DNA of 64,000 nucleotides from Pictodentalium vernedei (GCA_031216915.1 CM062289.1:65913741-65977740), one strand, 5' to 3'. Counted from the stretch's first letter, positions 22,896 through 34,693 are shown. Notes: generated by a model not told the origin, from the sequence alone. Numbers and translations are program-made.

Positions 22896-23473
22896 ATAGA
22901 AAAAAGGCTGGAGGGCCTAGAACATAAAGGAAAATCCAATAGGCTCAATTACATATATAGAATTATCCCCTCAATGAGAAATGGAGAAACAGGATTTACA
23001 TATATCTTTCTTGATATTACCAATCTGTAATTGAGCAAAATAACATCAATGATCTCTATTAACATCCAGTATAACCCATTATACTAATTTCTTAAAGGAA
23101 AGCCAATAAATAAAGAGAATCCAGAGAATAAGACTCTTTATACTCATTTAAAAGTGTCTGAGGATTGTATATTAACGCTCGTATGGCACGTGACATATAC
23201 AAATGCTTCACACCGAGCTACACTTTAAAAATATTACATAAATGAGATAGACATTGGCTTTACACTTTAAAACCATCCCAGCACCGACTCGGAATTACTG
23301 ACTCCAAAGGAGATATTCCCTTGTTTTTCACTTTTAAGCAGGTGATATAAGGGAACACCACCCCCCCCCCCCCTCCCTTCCCCTTGCTCTGGGACAATCA
23401 CCCCAGAACGAAGAGGCAGCAGGACAGAGTCACTGCAGGAACAGAAAGCCTGCATAACTATAGTTGCAACTGT
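22896..23473. other. DIRS 3' internal non-coding segment
   Basis: Between the internal complementary region and the recombinase frame. It has a C run (23358-23371) and no supported open frame. Confidence 0.55.
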
Positions 23474-24826
23474 TTAGTGGACCACATTCTGAGCAACAGA
23501 TAACGAACCCAAACATCTAAGGTCGCCAGAAATAGACTCAATATTTCTAAGGTAAAAGTGTGTGAACATAGAAGGCTGAGACCAGTATGCAGCTTTCATC
23601 AGACCAGTAATAGCAATACTATTAGCATAAGCCCAAGATGTAGACAGCGCTTTAACTTCATGCGCTGAAATCTTAAGCACAGACTGCTGAGTAGAAGAGA
23701 ATCTTTCATCAGCAGTACGAATAGTCAACTGAATCCACCTACATGTAGAAATAGAATGAACCGTGATGTCCCTTCTATTTGGAAGCAGAGACAGAAAGAA
23801 ATGTTTTCGTCCCTTTCTGATAAACTCAGATCTACGTTTGTAAATACGCATAGCTCTAACTGGACACAGCAAAGGCCTATGGCCATCTGAAGATGGAAGA
23901 GCCTTAATAACAATAGGCTCAGGGTACTTATTAGGAGCCTGATTCTTAGCCAAAAATCCCACATTAGTAGTCATAGTAATAGTATTACCAACACTATGAT
24001 AGTGAGAATCATCAACAGACAGTGCATGAAGCTCACTAACTCTTCTAGCAGAAGAGAAGGCTAAGAGAAAAGCTGTCTTATAAAATAAGTATTTGAAGTC
24101 TACCGTGTCAATGGGCTCAAATGGCGCGTCTTTTACATGTAGCTTCAGAAGAACTCAAGCTAAATTCCACTTAGGAATTAACGTAAGGGTTCTAGGTCTA
24201 TTTATCGAAAAGTTTTTAACTAACTTTGATAAAGAGACATTAGATCCAATTTGTAAGCTATCATGATGAGCATAAGTATCCGATAGCATAGACTTATAAC
24301 CCTTAATAGTTATTGGCTGCAGTTTGATCTCGTCAAACAAGTAGACCAAAAAATTAGCAATGTCTGGAATGGAGGGATCATAGATATCAACTGAATGATC
24401 CCTACACCAACGAGAGAAAACCTTCCACTTAGCAGCATAATTTAGCGAAGTGGAGGTGCTCCCACAGTTAGAAATTGTGTCCACTGCTCGTCCTGTAAAT
24501 TGCTTGCTGTGCAAGAAAGACAGCACAATGGAAATACGTGAAGGTTGATACCTTGCGGGTTGTGATGCAGTGTGCGTGATTTCCCCTGCGAAAGAAGGTA
24601 CTCCCATGGAGGAAGCTTCCGAGGAATGTCCCATAACAGGCACCAGAGTAGATTTATCCATGGTCTCTGGGGCAACAGAGATGCTACCAACAGAATCTTG
24701 CAGTGAGACTGCTTGATTTTTAGCAATATCTGTTGAATCAACAGAGCTGGAGGATACGTGTATCCTATAATTCCATCCCAAGATATCGAGAGAGCATCTA
24801 CTGCGAATGCTCGAGGATCTGGGCAT
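23474..24826 (-). pseudogene. DIRS tyrosine recombinase, one in-frame stop
   Basis: The product would integrate the DIRS circular DNA. The N-terminal part (24826-24156) is a core-binding-type region with the phrase YAAKWKVFSRWC. A TGA at about 24153-24155 stops the frame, but the same frame continues to 23474. It then shows the first catalytic Arg in SSARRVSEL, the region AHEVKALSTSWA (box II; the usual HxxR has Lys in place of Arg here) and the Tyr in FTHFYLRNI. The 5' part overlaps the RNase H/methylase frame, as is normal in DIRS. Apart from the stop and the His-x-x-Lys change it looks well kept. Activity of this copy is unlikely. Confidence 0.85.
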
Positions 24827-25311
24827 GGCGACACATACATCTGCAACTGATTATTGAGATGTGTCACAAACAAGTCTATCATTGGACGATCCCATTGGTG
24901 GCAGATCTGAGTGAATATTCGCTTGTTGAGAGTCCATTCTGACGGCAACATATGACCTTTCCGAGAAAGAGAATCCGATAGGACATTCAGATGACCCGGA
25001 ATATGACGAACCGACAGAAGAACCTGATGCTCTCGGACAAACAGAAGGATTCTTTCCGTTAAGTTGAATAACGGAATGGAATGAGTGCCTCCCTTGTTTC
25101 GAAAGTACACTACTACTGTCGAATTGTCGGACAGTATTTGAACATGTGAATTCTGAATTATGTTCATCCAATGACGTAGCACAAGCCAAAGTGACATCAT
25201 CTCTTTGATGTTTATGTGCTTCTTCAGAAATTGCGGATCCCAAAGACCCTGGCACCTCGAATCTGTTGGGCTCAATGTCACGCCCCAACCTGTTTGACTC
25301 ACATCCATCAT
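24442..25311 (-). pseudogene. DIRS RNase H and methylase-like region
   Basis: The frame of 289 codons begins within the pol region. RNase H hallmarks are visible: Asp in DVSQTGWGV, Glu in INIKEM, Asp in LSDNSTVV and Asp in NVLSDSLSR. Downstream, RPMIDLFVTHLNNQ and a later YPPALLIQQIL correspond to the methylase-like domain that follows RNase H in DIRS elements. It is separated from the RT frame by a frameshift, so the pol polyprotein is not continuous. The frame overlaps the recombinase frame by about 380 bases. Confidence 0.85.
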
Positions 25312-26396
25312 AATCGTAAAAAACGGATCCGGCAGTTGCAGTGAAGCTCCCTGAGTTAACCACTGAATATCTGCCCAAGTCTGAATCTCGTTTTACTTGG
25401 TTCAACAAGACGTTGTTCGTTTTGAGCGAATGAATCTTCACGCTCCAATTCTGAGTGAAAAATATCTGGAGTGGACGTGTGCAAAGGCGCCCCATCAGAA
25501 TAAGGTCTGCGGTGGCTCCACACAAACTATACATCAGTCGCATAAATTCTCTCGCTGTTACTACATCTGTGTGTAGACAAAAGCGAGCATAACAACTGAC
25601 TAATTTCACTCTGGGTAACGGCAGACGAACCAGATTGTTGTGCATCTCGAAGCTCATTCCCAAGTGAATGAACGACTTGGACGGAACTAGATCCGACTTC
25701 TTTTCGTTTACTATGAAACCGAGACGTTGGAGCAATTGAAGCAGACTCTGAACATCGTTCTGAAGAGTTAATCTGTTGCTGTACCTTTGAAGAATGTCGT
25801 CATTACCGCAGACGAATGAGCTTGGAAATGAGTCATTACCGAGTTCATTATTCGAGTGAAGGGCCATGGCGCTAGATTCAGACCGAAGCACATTGCCTGG
25901 AACTGATAAACAAATTCTAAGACAGCGAAGCGAAGGTACTTTCTGAACGTCAGATGTACCATGACGTGAAAGTACGCATCTTTGAGATCTATGCTCGCAG
26001 CATAATCATTCACTCGAATGCTCGCTCTCACCGATCTCCATATAAAATTTTCGGAGCCACGATCAGCTTTTTTATCCAGTTTAGATCTATAACTGGACAG
26101 AATGAGCCGTCTGGTTTTGGTAAGGGAACAGGTGACTGTAAAAACTGTGAAATTCCTGGTTTTCTACGACCTTTATTGCTTTCTTCTCCAGAAGAGATTA
26201 CACCTCTGATAGAAGCGAATCTCTCTTCTGAAGGTTTGACGGAAGCTGAGTTCATCGTGGACTTCGTGTTAACAGAGGTTTTTCTCTGAAGGACAGTTTT
26301 AGACCTTCCGAAATAACCTCCTGAACCCATCAGCCGTCCATAATTGACAACCAATTGGTTAAGAATCTTGACAGACTTCCACCCACTGGAGTGCAA
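24851..26396 (-). pseudogene. DIRS reverse transcriptase, frameshifted
   Basis: Three frames are needed. The first (26396-26028) has VPLPKPDGSFCPVIDLN, typical of the fingers region. The second (26031-25768) has SIDLKDAYFHV (motif A with the first Asp) and FGLNLAPWPFTRIM (motif B). The third (from 25891) has CGNDDILQ, which holds the Asp pair of motif C although the usual Tyr is replaced, and then GFIVNEKKSDLVPS with the next motifs. Breaks lie near 26030 and 25800-25850. The identity as DIRS RT is supported by the neighbouring recombinase. Confidence 0.85.
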
Positions 26397-28344
26397 TAGA
26401 GGTTCTGACCTTCACCTCCTGGACCTGTGAGGCTTGCGGGAGGAGAAGCTATGTCCTCCCCGACCCACACCTCGACCAGTCATCCTAGGGGCATCTGACC
26501 GGTTGTCTCGGCCAGCATTACGTCCCCCACATGAGTCGCTACTCTGACGGTCTCTGGAGTAAGAACTAGAGGCTTTTTTAGATTCTCTATAGGAGCTTCC
26601 CTTGGATGTACTCACCCCAGAAGTTCCTGACTTACTCCTTTCTGCTGAGTCCAGTTTTTTAGAAACGGACTTGAAGAGCAGAGAGTCTGAAGCTTTCTTG
26701 GTAATCTGATCATAGATTAATGAAAGCTTACCATCAAAGAGAATTTCTCCTGAAACAGGAGGGACCCGAAGAGAGTTTTTCAACTTAGAATCCACCCTAG
26801 TGCATGAAGCCAGGGCAGCATCACATCTGACGAACTCCAAATTTGCCACTGAAAGGGCGGAGTTATACGTGGAAAATGTGATTGCCTTAGAAAAAACTCT
26901 CAAGGAAGTTTGAACATCCTGGAATTCTTTATCATCGAGACATTGAGCTAATGCTCTGGTAAGGTGATCTGCGTATGATAAGGTGTCTAAACTGGTTCTG
27001 TTAGATGAGATTGCGGTCTCCAACGTACTGGAGAGAATCGACATAGATGTCGGCAATGATAACTCCAAGTCTTCTGCCTGGTCGTCTAAACGCAGAGGAA
27101 CTCTTGGATCGCCCTTTCCTGCCGTTTCAAATTTATTTCTACTGTTAATGTAGAGCATTTTTCGATAAGAAACTGGATCGGCCAGTCTTAGAGGCTAGCC
27201 TAAAAATATCGTCATTCAGCAATTCAAACGTCCGTGAGACATTGCTGAACTGGACAGGAAACTCAGGAACGACGTCCTTAGTCCGGCCGAAGAAATCTGT
27301 GTCCAGTGACGCTACCAGTCTCTTATCTGGTATCACAGCTCTCTGGTCCGATGGAACAACGTCTGGAAGGTGTTGCTGGATAAAATCTACAGCCACCTTA
27401 TGTTGTTCCAGAAGGAAAAAATCCAACTCCGCAGATTCCCTTTCACCATCCGACTGGACCAGATGCGAATCTCGGTCATCCCTATCTGACACTGCAAGGG
27501 AACATACCAACCCAGCTTCCTCAGACAGTTCCTGATCTGAAAGAGTTTCTGAAAGTTGTTGGGATGCTGCGATGAGTTGCGCTATCTGCGATAACAAGTC
27601 TGTCACGGAGGCCTGTGGAGCTGCGGTCTTATGTTGTTTAGCCGCTGGAAGCTCCTGGGATGGTTCCTCTTGCATAATTCTTTTATGCGTACGTCCCAAC
27701 TGGTAAGGCCTCGTGTCCTTGGCTACCGAATGGAGTGACCTGGTCGACATGGAATCCTTTGTTGGCGAAGCAGGCTGGATATCGTTGGTCATGTAGCCAA
27801 GGTGCGGTTGTGTGTTCTGGTGTGTGGAAGAGGAAGCCAATAGACTAGCCGACGCCGGCTGCCTATGCGACGGAGCGTCCCGAGCAGGAGGAATGGACGT
27901 AAGCTCCGACTGACGAACGTTATGTACGCTAACATCTGGCCCCAGATGTTGTTGTAAGAGAGAGGGGCCTCTCTCGCTCGTGGTCTGGGTAGACCTGAAC
28001 GAGCTAGCCACCGGACTAACTGGCTTCCTCTGATCCATCCTCCGCCCTGTCATCGCTGGGTGTGCGTGATCCGAAATTATAGTGCTTGCAACACCCTTTC
28101 TCCTCTGCTGGACTGCAACTGACGTACCCGTTGTCACATCACCCACATTACGAGTGATAGATCTGCCGGGCGAGCTAGCTGCCGACAAGGTCGTCATTCC
28201 TACTAAGGATCTAGGCACTTGTCTGATTTCCTTGAGTACTTTTGCCGCTAGCTCTTCATTGGTTTGCGACGACGGCAGCACATTTCCGGAAGACATCACG
28301 GAAACATCACCCTGTTCTTGTTCCTCTGAAAAAGAGACTGAAAA

Positions 28345-28418
28345 ACTAGAGTGATCCTGTGGCGAGAGGAGCATGGACCTCACTAGAGTGACCCTGTGGC
28401 GAGAGGAGCGTGGACCTC
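28345..28418. repeat. 37-bp tandem duplication in gag
   Basis: Two copies of a unit that starts ACTAGAGTGA and ends TGGACCTC, differing at two bases. Because 37 is not a multiple of three, it alters the gag frame. Confidence 0.95.
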
Positions 28419-28501
28419 TCACCACTAACAATATACCGTGACACACGTCTCCAACGTTTGTCATCCCAACTGGAACATACTGAACAAGAATTAGTGTGAG
28501 T

Positions 28502-28861
28502 ATTTATTTATTGATGTTTATGGTCACATATTTATGCAGAATGGCTAATCATGACCGTGACAGTTTTACGGGTGGAGGAAGCCGGAGTACCCAGAGAGAA
28601 CCACCAAGCAATGACGAGCAGCTGCCAGCTCCCCAACATCGTAACTCCACACTGCAGCACAGGCAGGGTTAGATTGGTTGACGACATGCGTACCAACGAT
28701 GTGCTGTACGCCTTAGTACACGGCGTCATCATGTCCCCACGCGGGCAATGGAGATGAAGTGTCTTGCCCAAGGACACAACGTGGTTGCCGCAGGTGGGAT
28801 TCGAACCGAGGACCTCTCGGCTTGCAGCCTGCACCTCTACCTACTGAGCCACTGTGCTCCC
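28502..28861 (-). mobile_element. tRNA-headed SINE inside DIRS gag
   Basis: Same family as 1588-1956, with intact A and B boxes near its right end. The duplication AATTAGTGTGAGT / AATTAGTGTAAGT lies at 28489-28501 and 28862-28874. It is younger than the DIRS copy it interrupts. Confidence 0.92.
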
Positions 28862-28955
28862 AATTAGTGTAAGTACAGTGACAACAGCAAATACAATGAG
28901 CATGAGAATCAGAGGAAGACTTCCTCGATTTACAATTTGAACAATATTCTTTCAT

Positions 28956-29825
28956 AATTAAAAGATATATACAGCCGTAGTACTCGCACTGCGGCACTAA
29001 CCCTTGAAAATACAAAAATACATAGTAATAATATAATCCATATCAAAAATTTCGAAAATAATTCAAAAGAAAATTTTCGAAAAAAAACATTTTTTTACAT
29101 GACCTCAAGTTCCCAAAGGGAACGATGAGCCCAAATGGATCCCCAAAAAAGCCTAAGTGTGGACAAAATTTTTAAAACATTTCTAAAAATTAATGTTACA
29201 CTTACGGACAATATTAATGTATCTGACTATATAATAAACGTAACTGAAGACAAGGAATCACTGACAACGTAAACAAAAGTCAATAAGAACCGGAAACAAG
29301 ACTCCAGGCACTGAAAAACATGGCCCGAAATCAGTAACCAATTTAAAACACTATCCAATGTAAAACCAAATCTTTCACAGAAGAAGCTGCAATACATCGG
29401 ATGGTAGATGCATGACCAAAACACCTAAATATCCCTAGGGTGAGGACGTAACCATGGGGATAACAGAATAAACATTCTGTAACTATGCTAAAACTCCCAA
29501 GAAATTTCAATAAAAAAATTTCAAAAATTATATCAAAAGCATGGGAGATTAGCAAGGGGGTATCAAGGAAAGGGAGAGAGGAAACACTGAACAAACAGTG
29601 GAGATTTCATAGCAAGAATGAAAACATCAGGCCCATGCCCTGAAATTAGAGAACATGAAATAATTTTACATAAAAATAATAATTTACAGCCCTGAACACA
29701 TCCTTCCACTGTTTCTTCCTCTCATCCTCTTATTTCATCCTTGGATCCACCATTTCCTTCATGATTTTGTGTCTGGAATCATTTTAACCGAGATTATAAG
29801 CACAGATATCAGTGAGATGTTACTA
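28956..29825. other. DIRS 5' leader
   Basis: Non-coding sequence between the 5' terminal repeat and gag. It aligns at several places with 63350-64000 of the second DIRS copy (shared phrases such as CAGTGTTTCCTCTC and GTAAGTGT on the minus strand), so it is part of the element. Short open frames in it are not supported. Confidence 0.75.
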
Positions 29826-30052
29826 ATAGAAGGGCCAAACCAAGAATGAGGATTTGGCGCCAATCTTGGTACTTCCTTGACACTGCGCATGCGCAGTGGA
29901 CAAAAGTATGGAGGACCATATAGGACATTGAATTTTTTGATTTGGATGCAAATTTTGGGGATTGGGGGGGGGGGGGGGAATTTGTGTTTGGCCCTGAATA
30001 ATTTAGAGTTAGAACCAGCTAAGTCTGGGTCATTGGTACAGTATAAAAATAT
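29826..30052. repeat. DIRS 5' inverted terminal repeat
   Basis: Complement of 22503-22742 and related to 62949-63175. It carries a 15-base G run (about 29966-29980) and the palindrome CTGCGCATGCGCAG. Confidence 0.9.
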
Positions 30053-30294
30053 AAATATTTCAAAGAGATCCAACAAGTATGCAACATCAATATTCAAAGT
30101 GTTTCATTTGTCTGTTTTGATGCCGTGATTTTTGGTTGAAATTTGAGCTGGCTTTAAAATTTGTCTCCAATCACGAGAATCAGTTTTAGCTCTTGTTTAC
30201 TCCTACCGTAGGAATCAATTTTCACTTCTCAATTTAGAATTTGACAAATTGTTATACCCTTGTCCTTTGGAGAACAACCAGTTTATAATCCCTA

Positions 30295-30549
30295 CAGTAC
30301 GGCTGCAGTGGACTTGTCACTTTCCACGGGTGGGAAATATTTCTACAGATGCAAAAATATTAGATTCCAAACACTAATTATAGGAATAATGACCAAAAGA
30401 TTAATTAATGAAGCACTGGGTACAACCTGGTGCATCAATAATTAAAATTCTGCTGGTGATGATTTTTATTACTTGGTCAATGCATGCATGGACAAACTGG
30501 ACATCACTGTTCACGCGTAGATTACGACCAGTCCACAGAGACTGTACGG
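30295..30549. mobile_element. T1c miniature element
   Basis: TA-flanked, left end CAGTACGGCTGCAGTGGAC, right end complementary in part (GTCCACAGAGACTGTACGG). It shares AAACACTAATTATAGGA and ATTAATTAATGAAGCAC-like phrases with 15379-15617. Confidence 0.7.
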
Positions 30550-30754
30550 TAATAAAAAAAATAAACCTAATTTTCATATATTTTTAGTTTAACCTTCAGA
30601 GCCTGGTTAAAATTTTTGTAAAATTCTTGTCTTGTATGAACATTAGTGTTCATCTGATTACCAAAAATGGCCGCTGACTGATGACAGGTTATTTGAGCTC
30701 ACAATCGACCAATATCGATTGTAATACTGTGCACTACCAGGCAAGTCAAGGCTC

Positions 30755-30986
30755 GAAAGAACTACATTAAGTTGAACTTATTTTACAGGTTTACAGTCCA
30801 TTCACTACTAGATAAGACGAGAGTCGAAAGAACTACATTAAATTGAACATTTTTCACAGTGTTAAACTCTGTTGACCCAGGTCCAGTAAAATTACTAGTC
30901 ACGCACACTTGGGTGGTAAACGTGGCTCTCAGAGACTTGTTTACCACCCAAGTGCGTGCAACTGGTAATTTTACTGCGACCTGAGT
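30755..30986. repeat. Direct repeat followed by a 116-bp palindrome
   Basis: GTCGAAAGAACTACATTAA-like phrases occur near 30755 and 30811. Positions 30871-30986 are a palindrome with arms containing CAGTAAAATTACTAGT-like and TTTACCACCCAAGTG sequences. It is probably a miniature element of unknown class. Confidence 0.6.
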
Positions 30987-31048
30987 TAATGGAGTGCAGC
31001 CTTCACTTTTCCGGAATGAACTGGTGATTGCCGCAAGTTTGCTCAACT

Positions 31049-31628
31049 TAGGGCTGCACGGTATATCGATAAACCGATATATACCCATATTAAAACCAAT
31101 ATCGATCCAATACCGGTGCAATTACAAAAATATAGGTTTATCGTCATTATTTATTTACCCTCAATTTAATTTTCAAGATGTCTTGAATTTTTTAACTGTA
31201 GCTCCGAATGAATAAATTATCCCTTTATCCAAGGAATCGTCTGCTTGATCCCTCGTAATATACAAATTCAGCAGTTGAAAAAATAATTTTCAAAAGGTTC
31301 AACAAAACTATATCATGTGACCCTCCATTGGAACGAGCTTGTTGAGCTCGTTCCAATGAGGGGTCACATGATATAGTTTTGCTGAAATCTTTGGTTAAAA
31401 TCTGATAAACTAATTTTGAAAATAATAAATTTTGATATCGTCTGCGTTGGGTAAAGGTTTTTCGAACTGCATTATCAAGGCATGCTAATTCGATCCGACT
31501 GTGATGCCTCGAGTCTCTATTGTGGTACTTGTGTTCATATATCTGAACAGTTTCCGATATACCGGTATACCACAGTATTTTTTTGAATACCGATACCGGT
31601 ATTCTGTTTTGAATATCGTGCAGCCCTA
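31049..31628. mobile_element. hAT-like miniature element with nested insertion
   Basis: Inverted ends TAGGGCTGCACGGTATATCG and CGTGCAGCCCTA, with ATATCG/CGATAT and ACCGGTAT-type motifs inside. It is interrupted by the piggyBac-type element at 31221-31457. No 8-bp duplication could be read, so the class rests on the termini. Confidence 0.65.
31221..31457. mobile_element. piggyBac-type miniature element, nested
   Basis: Ends CCCTTTATCCAAGG and CGTTGGGTAAAGG; the interior hairpin has TATCATGTGACCC and complement around GAGCTTGTTGAGCTC. The subfamily is the same as 32132-32383. Confidence 0.7.
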
Positions 31629-31639
31629 GGCCCCTAGCT

Positions 31640-32131
31640 CAATTGTATTCATTACATGTTGTTTAACTTGTATATCCTGTATCGGAGCATCCAGAGAGAT
31701 TAAGAATATACACTGTGGTGGTTTTTCAACTTTATTGAATGGCATCATTGACATCATTTTACATTTACAATTGAACAATTGCAAAAGATAATAAAATCAG
31801 GTTTATGAATTATCACAAAATGCTTGGCAACAATCTGTTGAACCAATGTTCCAGGAACCATTGCCATTGTTATCCGATTACCCACAATCAGTCGATTGTG
31901 GTGGCTGGTTCCGATCATCGGTTGAACACTAATGTTCATGTAGACCACATGTTCCAATATTCAAGCTTTTTGTGCACTCTTGCTGATGAAAATTACAGTA
32001 CTTTGAGAGTGGTGTCCATTGAGGTATTGGCTACCAGGAAAAGCAGCCAAGACTTCCCTAGACACCATGGCCAAATCAATGTGTTTCCTTATTATGAAGC
32101 AAAATAACAAGTAGAATTCTTCAGGCTTTTA
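31640..32131. other. Intergenic stretch without a visible gene
   Basis: No coding region, RNA or clear repeat is supported here. Confidence 0.4.
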
Positions 32132-32383
32132 GCCCTTTACCCAATGCAGACAATATCAAAATTTATTATTTTAAATATCATTTTTTAATTTTTTTCAAAA
32201 AATTTCAACAAAACCATATCATGTGACCCCTCTTTGGAATGAGCTCGACGAGCTCGTTCCAAAGAGGGGTCACATGGGGTCACATGATATGGTTTTGTTG
32301 AAATTGTTCGAAAAATAATATTTTTTCAGCTGCTGAATTTGCGTATTACGTGGGCGGATGCGGGCGATTCGTTGGGTAAAGGG
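32132..32383. mobile_element. piggyBac-type miniature element
   Basis: Left CCCTTTACCCAATGCAG, right TTCGTTGGGTAAAGGG followed by TTAA (32384-32387). The interior hairpin has AAACCATATCATGTGACC and complement around GAGCTCGACGAGCTC. Confidence 0.8.
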
Positions 32384-32608
32384 TTAAGGTCACATTAGAA
32401 TCTATGACGAGAATCAAATGCATATTTTGCGAGAATCAAAGTTGATACTCATTGTTTTCCTTTGCGAGAATCATTGTGAGAACTGATTCTGACTCTCGTA
32501 TGAATTTTAAAACCTGTTTGGGGGGTAACATAGTCCTTAACAGTCAAGTAATTGATTTATTGGAGTTTTAACGACACTTTCGACGGCCAGGGGTCACTTT
32601 GTGTCAAA

Positions 32609-32829
32609 TAACATGAAAAGCAGACGACACTTGCAGAAAAAATTCTTGAATAACTAATTTTTTTCATTTTTTGTCTCAAAAACATAGGTTATGACCCCTC
32701 GTTGGAACGAGCTCAACGAGGGGTCATAACCTATGTTTTTGAGACAAAAAATGAAAAAAACAATAAAAATTAATTTGCGATTTTTTAGAATAGCGCTGGC
32801 CGGTTTTGGCCGTTACGTTGGGTAAAGGG
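32609..32829. mobile_element. piggyBac-type miniature element, left end lost
   Basis: It follows the family from AACATGAAAAGCAGACGAC to the right end CGTTGGGTAAAGGG with TTAA at 32830-32833. The left terminus is replaced by unrelated sequence that includes a SINE-tail scrap near 32558-32600. Confidence 0.7.
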
Positions 32830-33029
32830 TTAAGTGCAGAAGAATGAAGTAATCTGAAATACACAATTGCGTTTGTACTGAGTAACTCAAAATGTAATGC
32901 GCCATTAGCGAGGTCAGTTGTGAAATCACGAACTGAACCAATCAAACAGATTACTACTTAATCGATCGCTGTGCCGCTGTGGGATAGATTTTTCACTTAG
33001 TAATTATTTACAATTTCTGAAGACAAAAA

Positions 33030-33115
33030 ACAAGAAGCATTTGCAAACTTTCATCATATAGTGCAACCCGGTGGTCCATGTAATGAAAGTTTGCAAACGT
33101 TTCTTGTGTTATTAT
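33030..33115. repeat. Hairpin repeat related to 15628-15730
   Basis: GCATTTGCAAACTTTCATC and the complement TGAAAGTTTGCAAACG, centre near GGTGGTCCATG. The outer ends are unresolved. Confidence 0.6.
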
Positions 33116-33562
33116 GAACAACTGTAAAAACTATTATTTCAAGAGAACAACTCATGGACAAATGTGCTCCACATATCCAAGAACAAAGCTTGGAAATCAA
33201 TATTCTACAAAACATGGGGCTTTGTTTTGCTTTCTGTTTGTTTACATTTCGATCAAGGTCATGACTTTTCGGTGCCAAAAAAAGCATTGACACACAATGC
33301 TGCTAAAATCAAATAATGAGAAAGATTGCCGTAACACTACAGACTGTATTCTTATATGGAGACAGCACGTTTGCTATATTACTTGCAAGGTATTACAACA
33401 CCTGTTTGAATTTCTTACAATTACTTGATTGTTTTTCAATGAAAATTTGGGGTATTGCACGACATATGTATGCCAGTCTGCCATGGAACCCTTCTTCAAG
33501 AAAAAAGCGGACAGTGTTGGCCTTTCCCGAGTTTCCTAGCTAAGTGTTTTGGATGCCTACTC

Positions 33563-33672
33563 CAAACATGGCCTGAAAGACCCTAGTTGAATTTTGGGGT
33601 TTGATACATCCTTTGAAAGGACGTACCAAACCAAAAAATTAAATTACGGTCTTTCAGGCCCTATTTGGGGTC
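33563..33672. repeat. Palindrome, likely miniature element
   Basis: GGCCTGAAAGACC and GGTCTTTCAGGCC arms enclose a GGTTTGATACATCC-type inner hairpin. The inner part resembles the palindrome at 53142-53263. Confidence 0.6.
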
Positions 33673-33864
33673 CTCCTAAACACCAGAATTACTCCAAATA
33701 ATGCCATTTGGATTATGAGATTGGTATAATGGGTCTAATTATGAGTACGCTAGAGCCTCAAAAAACCTGAGCGCATGTATCGCTGAAGCAATACAATGCC
33801 CCCTACCGGACTAATGAGCATTAATAATTATACAAATGTTATAACCTAGATGTGATCAGCATGA

Positions 33865-34600
33865 ATTCCGTTGAAGTGTTTCAAAAAAAAGTCCAGAAAA
33901 CTGATATTTTGGCACTTTTCCATATTTCCAAGGGCCATAACTCACACAACAATAATGCAATCAGCATGAAACTGAAACTTGATCTGTAAGTCATCGTTCT
34001 ATAGTAGGGTACCAAGAATGAAATCATTCGGTTGAAGCATTTCCAAAAAAAGTCCGGAAAACTAAAATAGGACTGACAGACTGATGGATGGACAGAGTGC
34101 AAATGAAACTTGATCTGTAAGTCATCGTTCTATAGTAGGTTACCAAAAATGAAATCATTCCGTTGAAGAGCTTCCAAAAAAAGTCTGGTAAACTGATATT
34201 TTGGCGCTTTTCCACATTTCAAAGGGCCATAACTCATACAAGAATAAGCCAATCAGCATGAAACTCAAACTAGATCTGTAAGTCCTAGTTCTATAGTAGG
34301 TTACCAAAAATGAAATCATTCCGTTGAAGCGTTCCCAAAAAAACTCCGGAAAACTGACATTTTGGTGCTTTTCCATATTTCCAAGGGCCATAACTCACAC
34401 AAGAATAATGCAATCAGAATGAAACTCAAACTTGATCTATATGTCATCATTCTATAGTAGGTTACCAAAAATTAAATCATTCCATTGAAGCGGTTCCAAA
34501 AATACTCTGGAAAACTAAAGTGTGACTGACAGACTGACAGACGGACAGACTGACAGCCTGACAGATGGACAGAGTGCAAACCTGTAGTCCCCTCCGGCGA
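33865..34600. repeat. Diverged tandem repeats with GACAGACTGACAGA tract
   Basis: CCGTTGAAG/CGGTTGAAG starts recur near 33868, 34031, 34161, 34323 and 34486, each followed by AAAAAAAGTCCGGAAAACT-like and AAGGGCCATAACTC phrases. The array ends in a (GACAGACTGACA) tract at about 34525-34573. The long minus-strand frames come from this repetition. Confidence 0.85.
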
Positions 34601-34693
34601 TGCCGGTTAGGGACTAAAAAGCTGAGACCTAAGGTTTGGCAGAGGTTGGCCATTTTGTCTTCACAGCAACCTACAATGGAATATGTGAGAATT

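Larger units (their letters stand above)
26412..28955 (-). pseudogene. DIRS gag, split by SINE and frameshifts
   Basis: The likely start is the ATG at 28955, followed by a Cys/His-rich stretch (YCSNCKSRK and HAHCICCCHC). The SINE at 28502-28861 breaks this stretch; its 13-bp duplication lies on both sides and the Cys-rich reading resumes after it. A 37-bp tandem duplication (28345-28381 and 28382-28418) then shifts the frame. The next frame (to 27145) is Ser/Gln-rich. A further shift in 27145-27158 leads into the C-terminal frame (27158-26412), which ends in an Arg/Gly/Ser-rich tail (RGVGRGGHS) likely to bind nucleic acid. Confidence 0.8.
22503..30052 (-). mobile_element. DIRS-type retrotransposon with complete terminal architecture
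   Basis: The element reads on the minus strand. It has inverted terminal repeats of about 230 bases (29826-30052 at the 5' end, 22503-22742 at the 3' end), each with the motif CCAATGACCCAGACTTAGCTG near the edge. Between the recombinase region and the 3' repeat lies an internal complementary region (22806-22895) that joins copies of both outer edges, the signature of DIRS replication by a circular intermediate. Order of regions: gag (28955-26412), RT (26396-24851), RNase H plus methylase-like (25311-24442), tyrosine recombinase (24826-23474). All main frames are damaged and a SINE lies in gag, so this copy is not expected to be active. Confidence 0.92.

Noticed and set aside
33881..34391. Repeated minus-strand frames with FPDFFWK-like phrases
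   Set aside because: They derive from a diverged tandem repeat; frames are not kept between units.
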